The notes under the pieces: generated by a model | What the model was told of the DNA's origin: nothing | The model's database searches: none | The model's input: the letters and a program-made list of their open reading frames with translations, nothing else | Shown: positions 11,627 through 22,085 of the stretch, piece after piece | Numbering within the stretch: position 1 is the stretch's first letter | How the letters are laid out: each line of letters begins with the position of its first letter | Position numbers and translations under genes: made by a program | NCBI GenBank assembly: GCA_964035015.1 | Contig: OZ035998.1 | Location: 28,970,529 to 29,034,528 of the forward strand | Reading direction: 5' to 3' | Length of the DNA: 64,000 bases | Origin: Corallium rubrum | Lineage: Eukaryota > Cnidaria > Anthozoa > Scleralcyonacea > Coralliidae

Positions 11627-12705
11627 TATATATTTCTTTAAAATTATTTTGCATGGTTACGGATTTCTTGATTTCAACTTGAATTCAATGTGTGGGTATG
11701 TATTCAAACCTGCATAACAACGATAAAGACTCTTTTAAATGGCTAAGGATATCTGCTTTTGCATGCAACAAACAGATTTAATTGGGCAAAGTGAAACGTG
11801 AATTTAATGTGACAGCCAGGGTGCATTCCGTGCAAGAGCTTTACGCCAAGGCTACCAATTATTTTTTATTGGACCTTTTGGTACGCCATGCACATTTGAA
11901 AATAATAAGTAATAATACGCAAAATAATAAGAAAATAATACGCCAAAAGAGGCAAAGTCCTGGTCACATTTGTTGGAACGCCAAGAAGACTGAACAAGTG
12001 CGTACCCGCCAAGATATCAAATTTTGGGTAACTCACGCTAGCACGGAATGCACCCTGGTGTGACAGGTATGCATTCAAACCTTTATAACAACGATAAAGA
12101 CTCTATTAAAGACCTATAGGGCCCTATAGGGTGTCTGGTTATGGTAAACTGAAGATTTCTGATTGCCAGTCGTAAACGTACAATATTAGAATTAAAGTTA
12201 ATCGACATCAGTGTCCAAAGTTACACTGAATTATCCCCAATGTTCCTTTTGGTAGAATGTTCATATTAATATAATGTTCCTAATGTTCCTAATGTTCCTA
12301 TTAATATAATGTTCCTAATGTTCCTAATATTCCTTGGTCAGCCGCTTAAATTAATCCGGTCGATTGAAATGTCTCTCTATTTCAAGTATAACTAAACAAT
12401 GGTATTAGGATATATTACACTGACACTGTCTAATAATTCTAGTGTGTTATATATATATATGTATATCATTCAACCATTACCTTATGATGGTGATTTGTTT
12501 TGTTTGAGCAATCATGAACTCCTAATTTCGTTAGCAGAGTGGTGAGGTTTTGAAATCTCAAGCCCGAAGAGTTGTTTAATTTCAATGTTTTCAGGATATT
12601 CTCGAAGGCATCTTCATGGTGTTCGTCTGAATGATCTTCCTCGGCGCTAACTGAAAGAGTAATGATAAGAAATACGAAAATCAACACGCCCTTGCTAATG
12701 TCCAT
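9664..12705 (-). CDS. LIV-1/ZIP-like zinc-binding ectodomain protein
   Basis: Three exons with phase-0 GT-AG joins: 12705-12481 (75 codons), 11559-11218 (114) and 10119-9673 (149). If the last donor is not used, the frame reads on to a stop at 9664. Exon 1 starts with a clear signal peptide (MDISKGVLIFVFLIITLSVS), then AEEDHSDEHHED and a helix ending LLTKLGVHDC. Exon 2 opens CVTASSLFGFYNIS and carries repeated EEHSDEE/EHSDEEHS acidic-histidine runs. Exon 3 opens CFSMHEVFHDQNIS, has PSFFVSKLFEKYASND, and ends in DHDHDHRRRR and DDHHDDDNHHTK. Signal, C-x-LF modules and His/Asp runs are the layout of the extracellular part of LIV-1-type SLC39 transporters. No membrane exons or HNFxDG motif were found to the left, so it is truncated, has distant exons, or is a secreted metal-binding protein. 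Intron 2 holds the (ACGA)n tract. Confidence 0.55.
10203..10470. repeat. (ACGA)n microsatellite, about 268 bp
   Basis: An almost perfect tetranucleotide array in the second intron of the ZIP-like gene. It generates long open frames on both strands (NERT and FVRS repeats) that are not genes. Confidence 0.97.
10852..11015. repeat. Hairpin MITE in an intron
   Basis: TATAGATAAGTTTTGTGGAA at the left mirrors TTCCACAAAACATATCTATA at the right; inner arms include GGCCTGTTGACTCAGGCCT and its inverse. It lies in the second intron of the ZIP-like gene. Confidence 0.85.
11575..11621. repeat. (AT)n microsatellite
   Basis: A pure AT run just upstream of exon 2 of the ZIP-like gene. Confidence 0.95.
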
Positions 12706-13020
12706 CTCAAGCAGCAGCAATTCATTCACTGGAATAGCGTGTATATAAAAGATTAGTGAATACTCAATGATTTTCACGTCCAATCAGAAACAGGAAAAAA
12801 TTATGCGTGACATCATTTTACTGTAGTGCATCCGAACTATTTCATTTAGAAATATTGCTTACCGCATGCGCCTATATTCGGATATAAGCGCATGCGCCTT
12901 TATCTGCAGTGCGCTGATATGCAGGCTAATAGGGTAATTCCGACGAGCATGACAGAAGCACACCTCTATGTCTGAATTCTGATAGTATAATGAACAATTG
13001 TAGTAAGTTAGCTTATACAC

Positions 13021-13071
13021 CTGATTCCACTGCGGAAGGAGGCTGACCAAAAGCAAAACTTTCAACAACAT
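13021..13071 (-). pseudogene. Orphan signal-peptide exon of the secreted-protein family
   Basis: Bases 12985-13240 duplicate 29350-29590. At the second site the exon reads MLKVLLLVSLLRAVES and ends in phase 1, as the secreted-domain exons at 52919-53364 and 55136-55578 require. Here the start MLLKVLLLVSLL is kept, but one base is lost ('ccgca' for 'cgtgca'), which shifts the frame before the donor. No domain exon follows. Confidence 0.5.
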
Positions 13072-13334
13072 TTTTCTCAGTGACGAACAATGGGATTATT
13101 CCATAAAATAGATTTTAGTTGATGTACACAGATTTGTATTCAATGTCCTTGTTTTGGTTATTGATGTGTTGATGCAGTTTTATTCAGTTTATATAGCTTT
13201 TTATCTGAGTGTATCATTGTATCATCGTCTGTCATTGACTGGGATCTATAAAATGTTGGGGGTTTTTGCTAAAACTTGTCTTAAATCTGTATCCAGCAAA
13301 ACATGTTATTGTACATGGCCGGTGTAAACGGAAA

Positions 13335-13873
13335 TTTAAATGCCACTAACCCCAAATTTTTTTCTCGCAAATCTAAGAGCCCTTATTGAGTGAATTAGAC
13401 CAGTTAATAAATTATTGGTATTGGACATTTCTTTGGTCTTCTGTAGGCCACCAAAGTTGCAAAAATTGGCATATGCATATCCCATGGCGGAGAAGGAAAG
13501 GGAATGGGTATATTCCTGGTGTTACGTCAGACAAGTCAAACAAGGAACTCCTTTGAGCTCTGTCTGGTAAATACATAGAATTTTTTAGGTTGAAAATTCA
13601 TTTTCCCAACTAACTCAATGTAAAAATTCTATGCATTCAGCAGACAGAGCTCAAATGAGTTCCTTGTTTGGCTTGTCTGACGTCACACCAGGAATATACC
13701 CATTCCCTTTCCTTCTCCGCCATGGGACATGCATATGCCAATTTTTGCAACTTTGGTGGTCTACAGAAGACTAAAGAAATGTCCAATACCAATAATTTAT
13801 TCACTGGACTGATCCACTCAATAAGGGCTTTTAGATTTGCGAAAAATTGTTTTGGGGTTAGTGGCACTTTAAA
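13335..13873. repeat. Long inverted-repeat element, about 540 bp
   Basis: AAATGCCACTAACCCCAAA at the left is the inverse of the right end TTTGGGGTTAGTGGCACTTT. The arms are about 250 bp each and meet near 13600. The ORFs inside (MACLTSHQEY..., MRFKVPLTPK...) are read from opposite arms and are not genes. Confidence 0.85.
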
Positions 13874-14738
13874 CCTCATGCCGCAAATAAAAGTAGTACG
13901 TGAGCTGTTTATGCTGCGTTGAAATATAAATTGAACTAGAAATACATATATGCAATAACACCTCGTCCACTTTTACATGAATTGCTTGTAAATACTCCCT
14001 GATTAGAAAACATATTAATGCAATATCCTCCTTACCCACTTTTCTATTGGGGGCCTGGAAATAGGCTATTGAGGCAGACGTAAAAAATTTTGTCAAAATA
14101 TTAAGGTTATATTTTACAGTTCTTTAATTCTATGTTTACAAAAAAACATCGCTACAACATCTGAAAACATTTTTCAAAAGCATTGGCTGGCTGCCACCAC
14201 TATAGTCATTAATGGCATTTCAAATTCGATCCTTTAAAGCTATTAACAAAATAAAACAATTTTTAATTTCGAAATCTGAAGTGCTGAATCTGTTTTCACC
14301 TATGAAAATAAATATTTCAACAGCATTTGTACGTTTTTACAGAAGAAAAATTGCTCCTTTTCCGAGTTTTGATGCCAAATTATGGACAAAATGAATAAAT
14401 TAATACAAAGTTTAAAATGCGCAGCGCACCACCCTGCACCACCGGATGTAGAACCCCCTTCCCTATACTACTCAGGTGTCTTGTTTTAACTATAAATAAT
14501 AAACTCAGCGCCGTTTGGTGTAGAGATCTGCAGTTGTAAGCGTAGTAAGCACAATTTTCAGCCACATGACTTGTGATCTTCTAAAAGATTCGAGGCGGAG
14601 CAATACCAGATCGATAGCACACCGCCATAACCCTAAATACATAAATATAAAGGTGAAGTAATACCAGCAACAAATTGCTGCAACATACATTGTTGCGTTG
14701 CAAGTTGAATAGCGTTGTTGCACGTATTACCACCCACC
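13874..14738. other. No gene recognised
   Basis: AT-rich. Bases 14640-14720 share 'attgttgcgttgcaagttgaat' phrases with 17370-17450, so they are part of a dispersed repeat. Confidence 0.45.
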
Positions 14739-14870
14739 TTAAACATTGTCACGCAACAATGATTTTGTTGCAAGTTGAATCAGCATGTTGCAGCAAGTAG
14801 AACTAGAGTCTACTTTTTTCAATACATTTTTTCAACTTGCAACAAAATCATTGTTGGGTGACAATGTTTA
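14739..14870. repeat. Hairpin element with 40-bp arms
   Basis: TAAACATTGTCACGCAACAA at the left mirrors the right end TTGTTGGGTGACAATGTTTA, with TGATTTTGTTGCAAGTTGAA inside each arm. Confidence 0.8.
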
Positions 14871-15657
14871 ACTCATTTTGTCCGGCCCTATGAGTCATCG
14901 TCCACCGGTGAACAATAACGTCGATTCGTTGTGGATCTGAGGGGGTTTGACCAAAATTTACCCCCCCCCCCCCCCACCCCCCATGGGCTTAAAATGACCC
15001 TGAAAGATCCCTTTTTAAAATGAGACCTTTATAATGATATGCCATGAAGTACTACCCGAGCTCTGAGCGATAATTGCCGATGAAATATGAAACCGGAAAT
15101 TTGGTCACAGCGTGTCGAAACAACAAGAAGAAAATGGCTTTTTTTGGTCAATATATAAGCGAAACCAACCAAATTTTTTGCTGTAACAGCTCCTAAAGTA
15201 AGTATAAGCATTTGTTTGATGTAATTATTTCGTAGATTAGCAATAATTTGGTAAAATTTGACGAAAACCAAATCGGCCGAACGGCCATTTTTCGAACAAA
15301 ATTTGCCTAGACTTGTTAGCCTGCGTAGCTGGCGGTTTTAAGGGGTTGGGGGGGGGGATTGGGGAGGGGGGAGGGACAGAACGGGTGAGGGCGAAGGAGC
15401 GGGCGAGGGGCGAAGAAACGGGCGAGGGAGAAAGAGCGGGCGGAAGAGCGGGCGGGCGGAAGAGCGGGCGCTGGAAATACCGCCTGCCTCAAAACCTAGT
15501 GTTTTTGAATTACGCCCCTAACTAACACATCCCAAATCTAATTAAAACTAACCAATCATACGATAGTTTGTAATTGAGTTTGTAATTCGATAGCTTGCAC
15601 ATCGCTTTCAAAACAGTAATAATAGTATCGTCTATCGAAAATCATTCTGGTGTGAAT

Positions 15658-16195
15658 ATGTCGTCAAACTCATGTGCTTGTATACAAGCGGCGAATGCAA
15701 ACTCGGACGAAAAAAGTAAAAAAAGGAAGAAAACCGAACGTTCAGAGTGCCAACGGTTTTTGCAGGTTATGTGAATGTTCCCTGAAAGTCAAATACGGTG
15801 ATTTTGAGAAAATATCGCACATTTCAACTGAAAATCTCTTTAGACATTCAAAGGGCTGCGAGGACAAGCCAACGCTACAGGAGTTGTGCATTAACCTAGG
15901 ATTTTTGGTGGACAAGTCTTCCAATCAGTCTGAACGGGTTTGCAAGTCATGTGCGCGAAAGATAAGGAATGCCTGTGAGCTGTATAATTTCATTAAAAAC
16001 AGTTTAACGACTCAAAGCTTTCGCAAGACCCAGCAAATAAAGCGGATACAAACCACAACTCACCTGTTAGCCCAACTAGATACAAGCGACAATTACCGTC
16101 AAGTGTTTCTTCACCTGATCGTAGCCCACAAGTTAAGAAAGGATTCAAAGCTAGCGAACGTATTAGCAAAAGGAACACGTCGAGAAAAAGGTTAG
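15658..16195 (+). pseudogene. ZAD-like zinc-finger gene remnant
   Basis: The reading frame covering 15674-16195 contains FCRLCECSLK, ISTENLFRHSKGC and VCKSCARKIRNACELYNFI. The paired C-x2-C motifs about 60 residues apart resemble a ZAD-type treble-clef domain. The only sensible ATG (15658, MSSNSCACIQ) is in another frame, so there is an early frameshift within the lysine/arginine-rich segment. After the domain the frame degenerates and ends at 16195, with a possible donor (AAAAG/GTTAGC) near 16188. It sits inside the TIR element, facing the helicase remnant. Confidence 0.6.
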
Positions 16196-16544
16196 CGTTT
16201 GCGAGTATAACAAGCGCAGCTCGGAAAGTTCCACGGCATTGAAGCCCAACGACTGCATCTCTGTTATCTGGTCCGAAACTATGCTAGCGAGAGGAGAGAT
16301 GACAAACACATGTAGCAGTGTCCTTCTCCACTCGTTTGAGCATCTCTTGCCTTGCGAGAACGAATATTGTGAAGATCATACTCTTTCCAAAACTGGTTGG
16401 TAAAACTGCGAGAACATCTTTTCCCAAAAGAAGTTCCTCCACAGCAAGTTCTTGTTGCTCTTTCAGAATAATTTCCCGCTGACTATTTCTCAAAATATTC
16501 AATGTTTCCAACGCTTTAACAACACACTCTTTCACAGAGGCCAT
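16190..16544 (-). pseudogene. RecQ-like helicase N-terminal fragment
   Basis: From MASVKECVV at 16544 the frame shows LKEQQELAVEELLLGKDVLA and the Walker A motif LPTSFGKS (LPTGFGKS is usual), then IFTIFVLARQ. A frameshift near 16305 is needed to continue into FVISPLASIVSDQITEMQSL, matching RecQ-family motif Ia. Motifs II-VI are absent. The fragment starts about 290 bp inside the right TIR of the element at 15317-16833 and meets the zinc-finger remnant, as expected from an internal deletion. Confidence 0.72.
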
Positions 16545-16841
16545 GTTGATGACTGTCGACGATTCAACTCATTCAAGTGAGTCAAAATCGTTTGATCAGA
16601 TCACCGTGATTGATGACAGCTATCGACAACAGCTTAAAATACTAACCAATCAGTATTTTCCGTTCACCAGTGGACGGATAATTCAAAAATACCTGGCAGG
16701 CAGTATTTCCAGCGCCCGCTCTTCCGCCCGCCCGCCCTTCCGCCCGCTTTTTCTCCCTCGCCCGTTTCTTCGCCCTCACCCGTTCTGCCCCCCCCCCCCC
16801 CCCCCCCCTTAAAACCGCCAGCTACGCAGGCTAAGACTTGT

Positions 16842-17637
16842 CGGCGTTGTTACCCGTTGTAATGGCAAACAGGAGTAAATATCATGCAAAATAACAACAA
16901 ATCTGAATAGCTGACTTAAAAACGATCTTAATGATGTATTATGGTCGTATGTTCTTGTATAATTCTGTTTTAATTTGTAAATTTCCAAAATAAGTGACGA
17001 TCCCTGCGTCACTTGCCACGCTCGCGCTCGACGGCACCACGGGGGGTCGCCCAATAAAAAATACTAAGTGCTTTTCATTTTACTTCCCCAAAGTTTGGTG
17101 CTAAAGTCATTTATTGTTTAAATATTTAACATTTTGTTGTAGATTATAATAATATTATTAATAATAATTAGCATAAATTAGCATAATTTGCAAAATGGGT
17201 TGTCTGACCAGACCCGACAACCCAAAATTTGGATAGTAGAGGTGAAAACGATTCAAATGATGTATTGTGGTATTATTTTTGTGTTATTATGCCATGCTAA
17301 TTCACAAATTTGCTGAGACCACCTGCTGTGAGTGGTTCTCGCACCAGACAAGAATGAGTGGGTGGTACGTAATACGCGCAACAACGCCTTTCAACTTGCA
17401 ACGCAAGTTGATTCAATATTGATTGAATGTCGTATTACCTCAACTTATAATAATTTGTACCTACACAGATAAGATATTCAATTGATAATATATGCGTGAA
17501 TTTAGCTTTGACGAGTTTTGATGGCGGACGCGTTTCCACCATCAAAGATCTCCCAGCTGGCGTATAATGAATTCCCCATGCATGTCATGGGGTAATTGAG
17601 CAACGTTAACATAAATATTAATACCACTTATATTTAA
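16842..17637. other. No gene recognised
   Basis: A/T-rich sequence with short repeats (GCATAAATTAGCATAA at 17170). Bases 17370-17450 share CAACTTGCAACGCAAGTTG phrases with 14640-14870. Confidence 0.4.
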
Positions 17638-17785
17638 CAAATAAAACATAAAGCTCCGTGCATATGTACTCTTATAAAGGTTCGTTTGACGTCATTTGAA
17701 CACGAAAGAAGTTGAGTAGAGTGTTCGAATGACGTCAAACGAACCTTTATAAGTGTACATAATCAGGAGCGGTATGTTTTATTTG
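17638..17785. repeat. Hairpin MITE
   Basis: CAAATAAAACAT at the left mirrors ATGTTTTATTTG at the right, and CTTATAAAGGTTCGTTTGAC mirrors GTCAAACGAACCTTTATAAG. Confidence 0.85.
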
Positions 17786-17975
17786 TTTTATAAAATAATA
17801 ATAAGAAAAAACAAGCTAAAAGTAGGATAGTTTTGAAAGTTTGCTAGATTTTCCGGCCAGGTGACGCCATCCTACGCCACTCCACACCAATTTACGTCAT
17901 TCATGATCTTCATACTCTTATAAATGCATGGAGCCCAGCCAATCAGAGCGTGCGTAGAGGACACCTTATTTTATA

Positions 17976-18480
17976 ATTTAAATCAAAATTATTCAATTTT
18001 GACGGATTTTAATTTAAAACCTTTTCAGTTCAGGGAAAATTGACAAATAACAAATCAAAATATATAGTAAGGTTAGATGTACTGCCGAAACAGGGAATGT
18101 AGAAGTCTAACGTTTTGAACGAGGACCTTCGTCAGAGAAAAGCGTAACAAATAACAGTACGGATAAATAGATTCGGAAGGAAACATTTTCAGTTTCTAAG
18201 AACTGTCAGTTCTGTGCAGACGTGACGTTGCAGTTCTGTTGCGAATGCCAAAAGGTTTCTTTTTCGCTGTAAATATACGCTCACGGCAATTGCTTCTTCG
18301 TTGCTCATTGGTTGTGTCTGCTCAGGGAACTATTTGGAACTTTCTGGTGTACTATCTAGTATGGAACTTCGTGTCCTTTTGTAGTCGCACCTGCCTCTGG
18401 GCAATTTTTTTAAAATAAAAAAATAGTAATAAAAAATAATAATAATAATAATAATAAAATAAACAAATAAATAAATAAAT
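17976..18480. repeat. Dispersed repeat, uninterrupted reference copy
   Basis: Shares long stretches with 48166-48347 plus 49016-49160 and with 53605-53725 (TTTCAACGGATTTTATTTC-like phrases, then 'cagttctgtgcagacgtgacgttgcagttctg'). At about 18203-18222 it preserves the empty site of the hAT element inserted at 48348-49015. It ends in an A/T-rich (AATA)n tract. Confidence 0.65.
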
Positions 18481-18545
18481 AAATAAAAAGAAAGTTAGGT
18501 GGATGTACAGGAGCACGTGCGGCAGAGACCAACAACTACCTGTCT

Positions 18546-18646
18546 ACTCAAGGTTAGCCTGCGTGCAGACGCTCCGTACCAGATCCCAAATAACCAGTTC
18601 TTCTCCGGGGATTTTCCGAACGTCTATGCGTAGGCTAACTCAAGGT
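18546..18646. repeat. Short MITE, AGCCTGCG family, 9-bp target duplication
   Basis: An 83-bp element, 18555-18637, begins TAGCCTGCGTGCAGACG and ends CGTCTATGCGTAGGCTA. ACTCAAGGT occurs directly on both sides (18546-18554 and 18638-18646). The first ten bases match the TIR of the element at 15317-16833. Confidence 0.78.
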
Positions 18647-18765
18647 CTATTTACGACTCTAGCTCAAACTCGAAAGTCATAACGAGGTTAGTAATTCCTA
18701 AGCGGTTACCCTCCCTCCACCACGAGAGACATAACAATGTAGACATATATTATTCACCCAATGTG

Positions 18766-18865
18766 TATCCTGGTCCCAGAAGTAATTTCTTCTCTAAAGT
18801 CCCTCTTTATAAGTTACGTGCATGGTGAAGCGGGAGAGAAAATAACACCTCTGGCATGAAGTGGT
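18766..18865. repeat. Partial 'CTGGTCCCAGAAG' MITE
   Basis: 'tatcctggtcccagaagtaatttcttct' matches the left half of the hairpin at 52040-52187; the right half is missing or diverged. Confidence 0.45.
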
Positions 18866-18887
18866 ATGAACCTTGATTACTTTCACG

Positions 18888-19798
18888 CAATAGACCTTTT
18901 CGATAATTACGTCACGCTTCATGAAAACGAGGCTCCCAGGCCAAAGTTTCACAATTTTGATTATCATAGTAATCCCGTCATATCTGTTTATGGAAGAAGA
19001 TGGCTAATAACGTCCAAACTATATATGGTAGAAATACATCGTGTACGTATGTTGTTAGGCATTTCATAAGCTTTCATTTGATGTATATTTTAAGTTTCTA
19101 TGTTATGTGTAACTTTTTAAAATGTCCAAAATGTTCGCACCATTGCTCGTCAAGTAATAATAATGAAGTCCCACAACTGTTGTAGAATTTCGGATATTGT
19201 TTTTAAAATACATAACGCACAACTTTGAAACATATATCAAACAGAAGATACTGTAAAATTTAAAACTGATGGGAAAACGTACTATTATCTTGGTCTGAGT
19301 TGTAAACAAAACAAACTTAACAATTCATATGCATCCATCAGAACAAGATAATATTAATTTTTCTCATTTTTAAAATACTCCCCCTTAAGCTAGAAACTTG
19401 AGAGTTCTACCACAAATATCACTTTACAGTATCTTCTGTTTGATGTACATTTCAAAGTTGTACGTTAAATATTTTAAAAACGGTATTCGAAATCCTACAA
19501 CAGTTGTGAGAAATCCATGTCATATTTGTTACTTGACGAGCAATGGTGCGAACATTTTGGACATTTTAAAAAGTTACACACAACACCTAAACTTAAAATA
19601 TACATCAAATGAAAGCTTATGAAATGCCTAACAACATACGTACACGATGTATTTCTTCCATATATAGTTTGGACGTTATTAGCCATCTTCTTCCATAAAC
19701 AGATATGACGGGATTACTATGATAATCAAAATTGTGAAACTTTGGCCTGGGAGCCTCGTTTTCATGAAGCGTGACGTAATTATCGAAAAGGTCTATTG
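18888..19798. repeat. Long inverted-repeat element, about 910 bp
   Basis: CAATAGACCTTTTCGATAAT at the left mirrors ATTATCGAAAAGGTCTATTG at the right. The arms are over 350 bp and almost identical inversely. Relatives occur at 50034-50250 (one arm) and 63411-63965 (both arms). ORFs in it are mirror images of each other. Confidence 0.88.
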
Positions 19799-19813
19799 TC
19801 CAATTAGCTATTT

Positions 19814-19922
19814 AACAATTAGTCACCAAAGTCGAGGTGACTATCGGTGAATATTTACCGAGCCGCGAAGCGGCGAGGTAAATACACCGATAGTCACTGA
19901 GACTGAGGTGACTAATTGTTTT
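19814..19922. repeat. Hairpin MITE with GCCGCGAAGCGGC core
   Basis: AACAATTAGTCACC mirrors GGTGACTAATTGTT. The inner arms GGTGACTATCGGTG and CACCGATAGTCAC flank a GAGCCGCGAAGCGGCGAGG stem-loop. The same style of core is at 26690-26844. Confidence 0.8.
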
Positions 19923-20139
19923 AGTATAATTTCAGAGGTTGATAAAAAACCAATAACGTTGAAACAAAAACTTTTAAACAACTGCTTTCATTTTAATCCC
20001 CTCGTGTTCGTGTGGTTCGCGAAGCGGGCCTCGCGACGCGAGGGTACTAATCTCGACGGAGTGGGCCGTAAGTCCGGTCGGGGATTGTACCCATGTTGGC
20101 GGTTTGGAGTATATTTGTGTGTATATATATATATATATA

Positions 20140-21060
20140 TAAATGATATTGGGCATTTCACTCGATTACACAGCATGTTCTAAGGATTTAGGGTGAAGGA
20201 AAATTCGAGTGTAGAATATATACATTTTAAGACCAAACCGGGAGCAGTTGCGAAAAATGCAACTACACAGGCCCTCCGGCAGGAATTGAACCCACGACCT
20301 TGCGATTCTAGTGCAATGCTCTGACCACTGAGCCACGGAGGCCGTGGCCGAGAGCTTGATCGCGAGTTCTGTATATATAATAAGGTGGTAATGCCAGGAG
20401 AGAATTGGGTATATTATAAATGATATTGGGCATTTCACTCGATTACACAGCATGTTCTAAGGATTTAGGGTGAAGGAAAATTCGAGTGTAGAATATATAC
20501 ATTTTAAGACCAAACCGGGAGCAGTTGCGAAAAATGCAACTACACAGGCCCTCCGGCAGGAATTGAACCCACGACCTTGCGATTCTAGTGCAATGCTCTG
20601 ACCACTGAGCCACGGAGGCCGTGGCCGAGAGCTTGATCGCGAGTTCTGTATATATAATAAGGTGGTAATGCCAGGAGAGAATTGGGTATATTATAAATGA
20701 TATTGGGCATTTCACTCGATTACACAGCATGTTCTAAGGATTTAGGGTGAAGGAAAATTCGAGTGTAGAATATATACATTTTAAGACCAAACCGGGAGCA
20801 GTTGCGAAAAATGCAACTACACAGGCCCTCCGGCAGGAATTGAACCCACGACCTTGCGATTCTAGTGCAATGCTCTGAGCACGGCCACGGCCTCCGTGGC
20901 TCAGTGGTCAGAGCATTGCACTAGAATCGCAAGGTCGTGGGTTCAATTCCTGCCGGAGGGCCTGTGTAGTTGCATTTTTCGCAACTGCTCCCGGTTTGGT
21001 CTTAAAATGTATATATTCTACACTCGAATTTTCCTTCACCCTAAATCCTTAGAACATGCT
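20140..21060. repeat. Tandem SINE array ending in an inverted copy
   Basis: The tRNA-derived SINE of 2848-3372 appears as units starting at 20144, 20421 and 20698 (exact 277-bp spacing, almost identical sequence, minus orientation). The third unit breaks inside the tRNA core at about 20879. A reversed copy runs 20886-21057, whose tRNA-like core reads on + (GGCCTCCGTGGCTCAGTGG to GGTTCAATTCC). The last unit and the inverted copy would fold into a hairpin of about 170 bp per arm. Confidence 0.88.
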
Positions 21061-22023
21061 ATATATATATATATATATTTATTTATCCCCGAGCCGGGCG
21101 GAGGGCCGAAGGCCCGGAGCCCGGTGAGGGTGCTAATCTCGACACGCGTGGAGTCCATTTTACACGCGTGTAGAAAAAGCGAGGGAGACGAAAACTGGGA
21201 AATAGTTTATATATATATATATATTTATATATATGTTTGGTACGGTGTCACACGGTAAGAATTGACTGGCGACGAAGAAAACTATAAACTCTCAAGCAAA
21301 CAGTATTTTGCTTTCGTTTATTTAAACGAAACGAAATGGAGCACGAAGGAAAGAAGGATGCAAACAACTCTTTAATATAGCTTGAAGAGAAACCAGAGAA
21401 CTTGAAGAAACCAAACGCCGTATGGTAAACAAAAACTCGATCTGAATTGCAGTGTTTGAGTAACTCCGTGGTCAAAATACGGTAGGATTCTTGTTGTTTT
21501 CATGTTTTCGCTTATTAACCTAAACAATATACAGCTACACGTTTTCATGCTTTCCCTTCGCTCGTCCAAATTACAGTACATGTAAATACTCATGGGCTTT
21601 GGCGATTTTTTTGGGTGTATTTCCAAATTTTCGACTGAAACGTTGTCTGTTTAATACTTCTTTCTAGAATCTGATTCTAGCGAATTGTTTTTATCTCGGA
21701 CTCTAATTTAAATGTAATTTTTGAGCTGTTGACTTTTAATTCTGCCTTTGCAAAACATGCATGTATATGTATAGGGAAGCCATTTAAAACTTGTTAAAAT
21801 AATCCCTTTTGAAACCTCTTAAAAACATATTTTGTACAACCAGAATTTAATAATGAAATCTAAGTTTTGCTTTGATATGTAGAATTATCTTGAGGATTAT
21901 CATTTGTTTATGTACTAGTACTGTATGTGTTTGTTTTTATATTTGCTGTTACATCAGTGCTTATTTTAATCAGGGTGGGGGGGGGGGGGGGGGGGGGGGT
22001 GTTTCATAAAAGCATTTAATAAA
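21061..22023. other. No gene recognised; low-complexity tracts
   Basis: AT tracts at 21060-21080 and 21210-21235, a short GGGCCGAAGGCCC hairpin near 21103, and a poly-G run at 21974-22000. Short ORFs have no family resemblance. Confidence 0.4.
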
Positions 22024-22060
22024 AGCCGGCGAGGGGTTGTTGCATTCATGTATTTCTAGT
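22024..22060 (+). repeat. Possible Helitron 3' end, second copy
   Basis: GCCGGCGAGGGGTTGTTGCA ... GTATTTCTAGT matches the terminus at 8812-8850. Confidence 0.3.
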
Positions 22061-22085
22061 TTATATGTAATGATCAACGGAGACC

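Larger units (their letters stand above)
15309..16841. mobile_element. TIR transposon with 8-bp target duplication carrying ZnF and RecQ-like remnants
   Basis: The element spans 15317-16833. It begins TAGCCTGCGTAGCTGGCGG and ends with the exact inverse. The terminal inverted repeats are about 140-170 bp (15317-15488 and 16697-16833) and contain G/C runs and GGGCGGAAGAGC blocks. The 8-mer AGACTTGT is present immediately outside both ends (15309-15316 and 16834-16841). Inside are two convergent coding remnants, each starting about 300 bp from a TIR. This looks like a deletion derivative of a larger two-gene element. The 8-bp duplication fits hAT, P or related superfamilies, but the termini and cargo do not settle the class. 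Confidence 0.88.

Noticed and set aside
13637-13922. Pair of 80-codon ORFs on opposite strands
   Set aside because: They come from the two arms of the inverted-repeat element 13335-13873.
20885-20960. Functional tRNA gene (AGA-like anticodon)
   Set aside because: The core is embedded in a repeated SINE body, has acceptor mismatches, and a serine tRNA should have a long variable arm.
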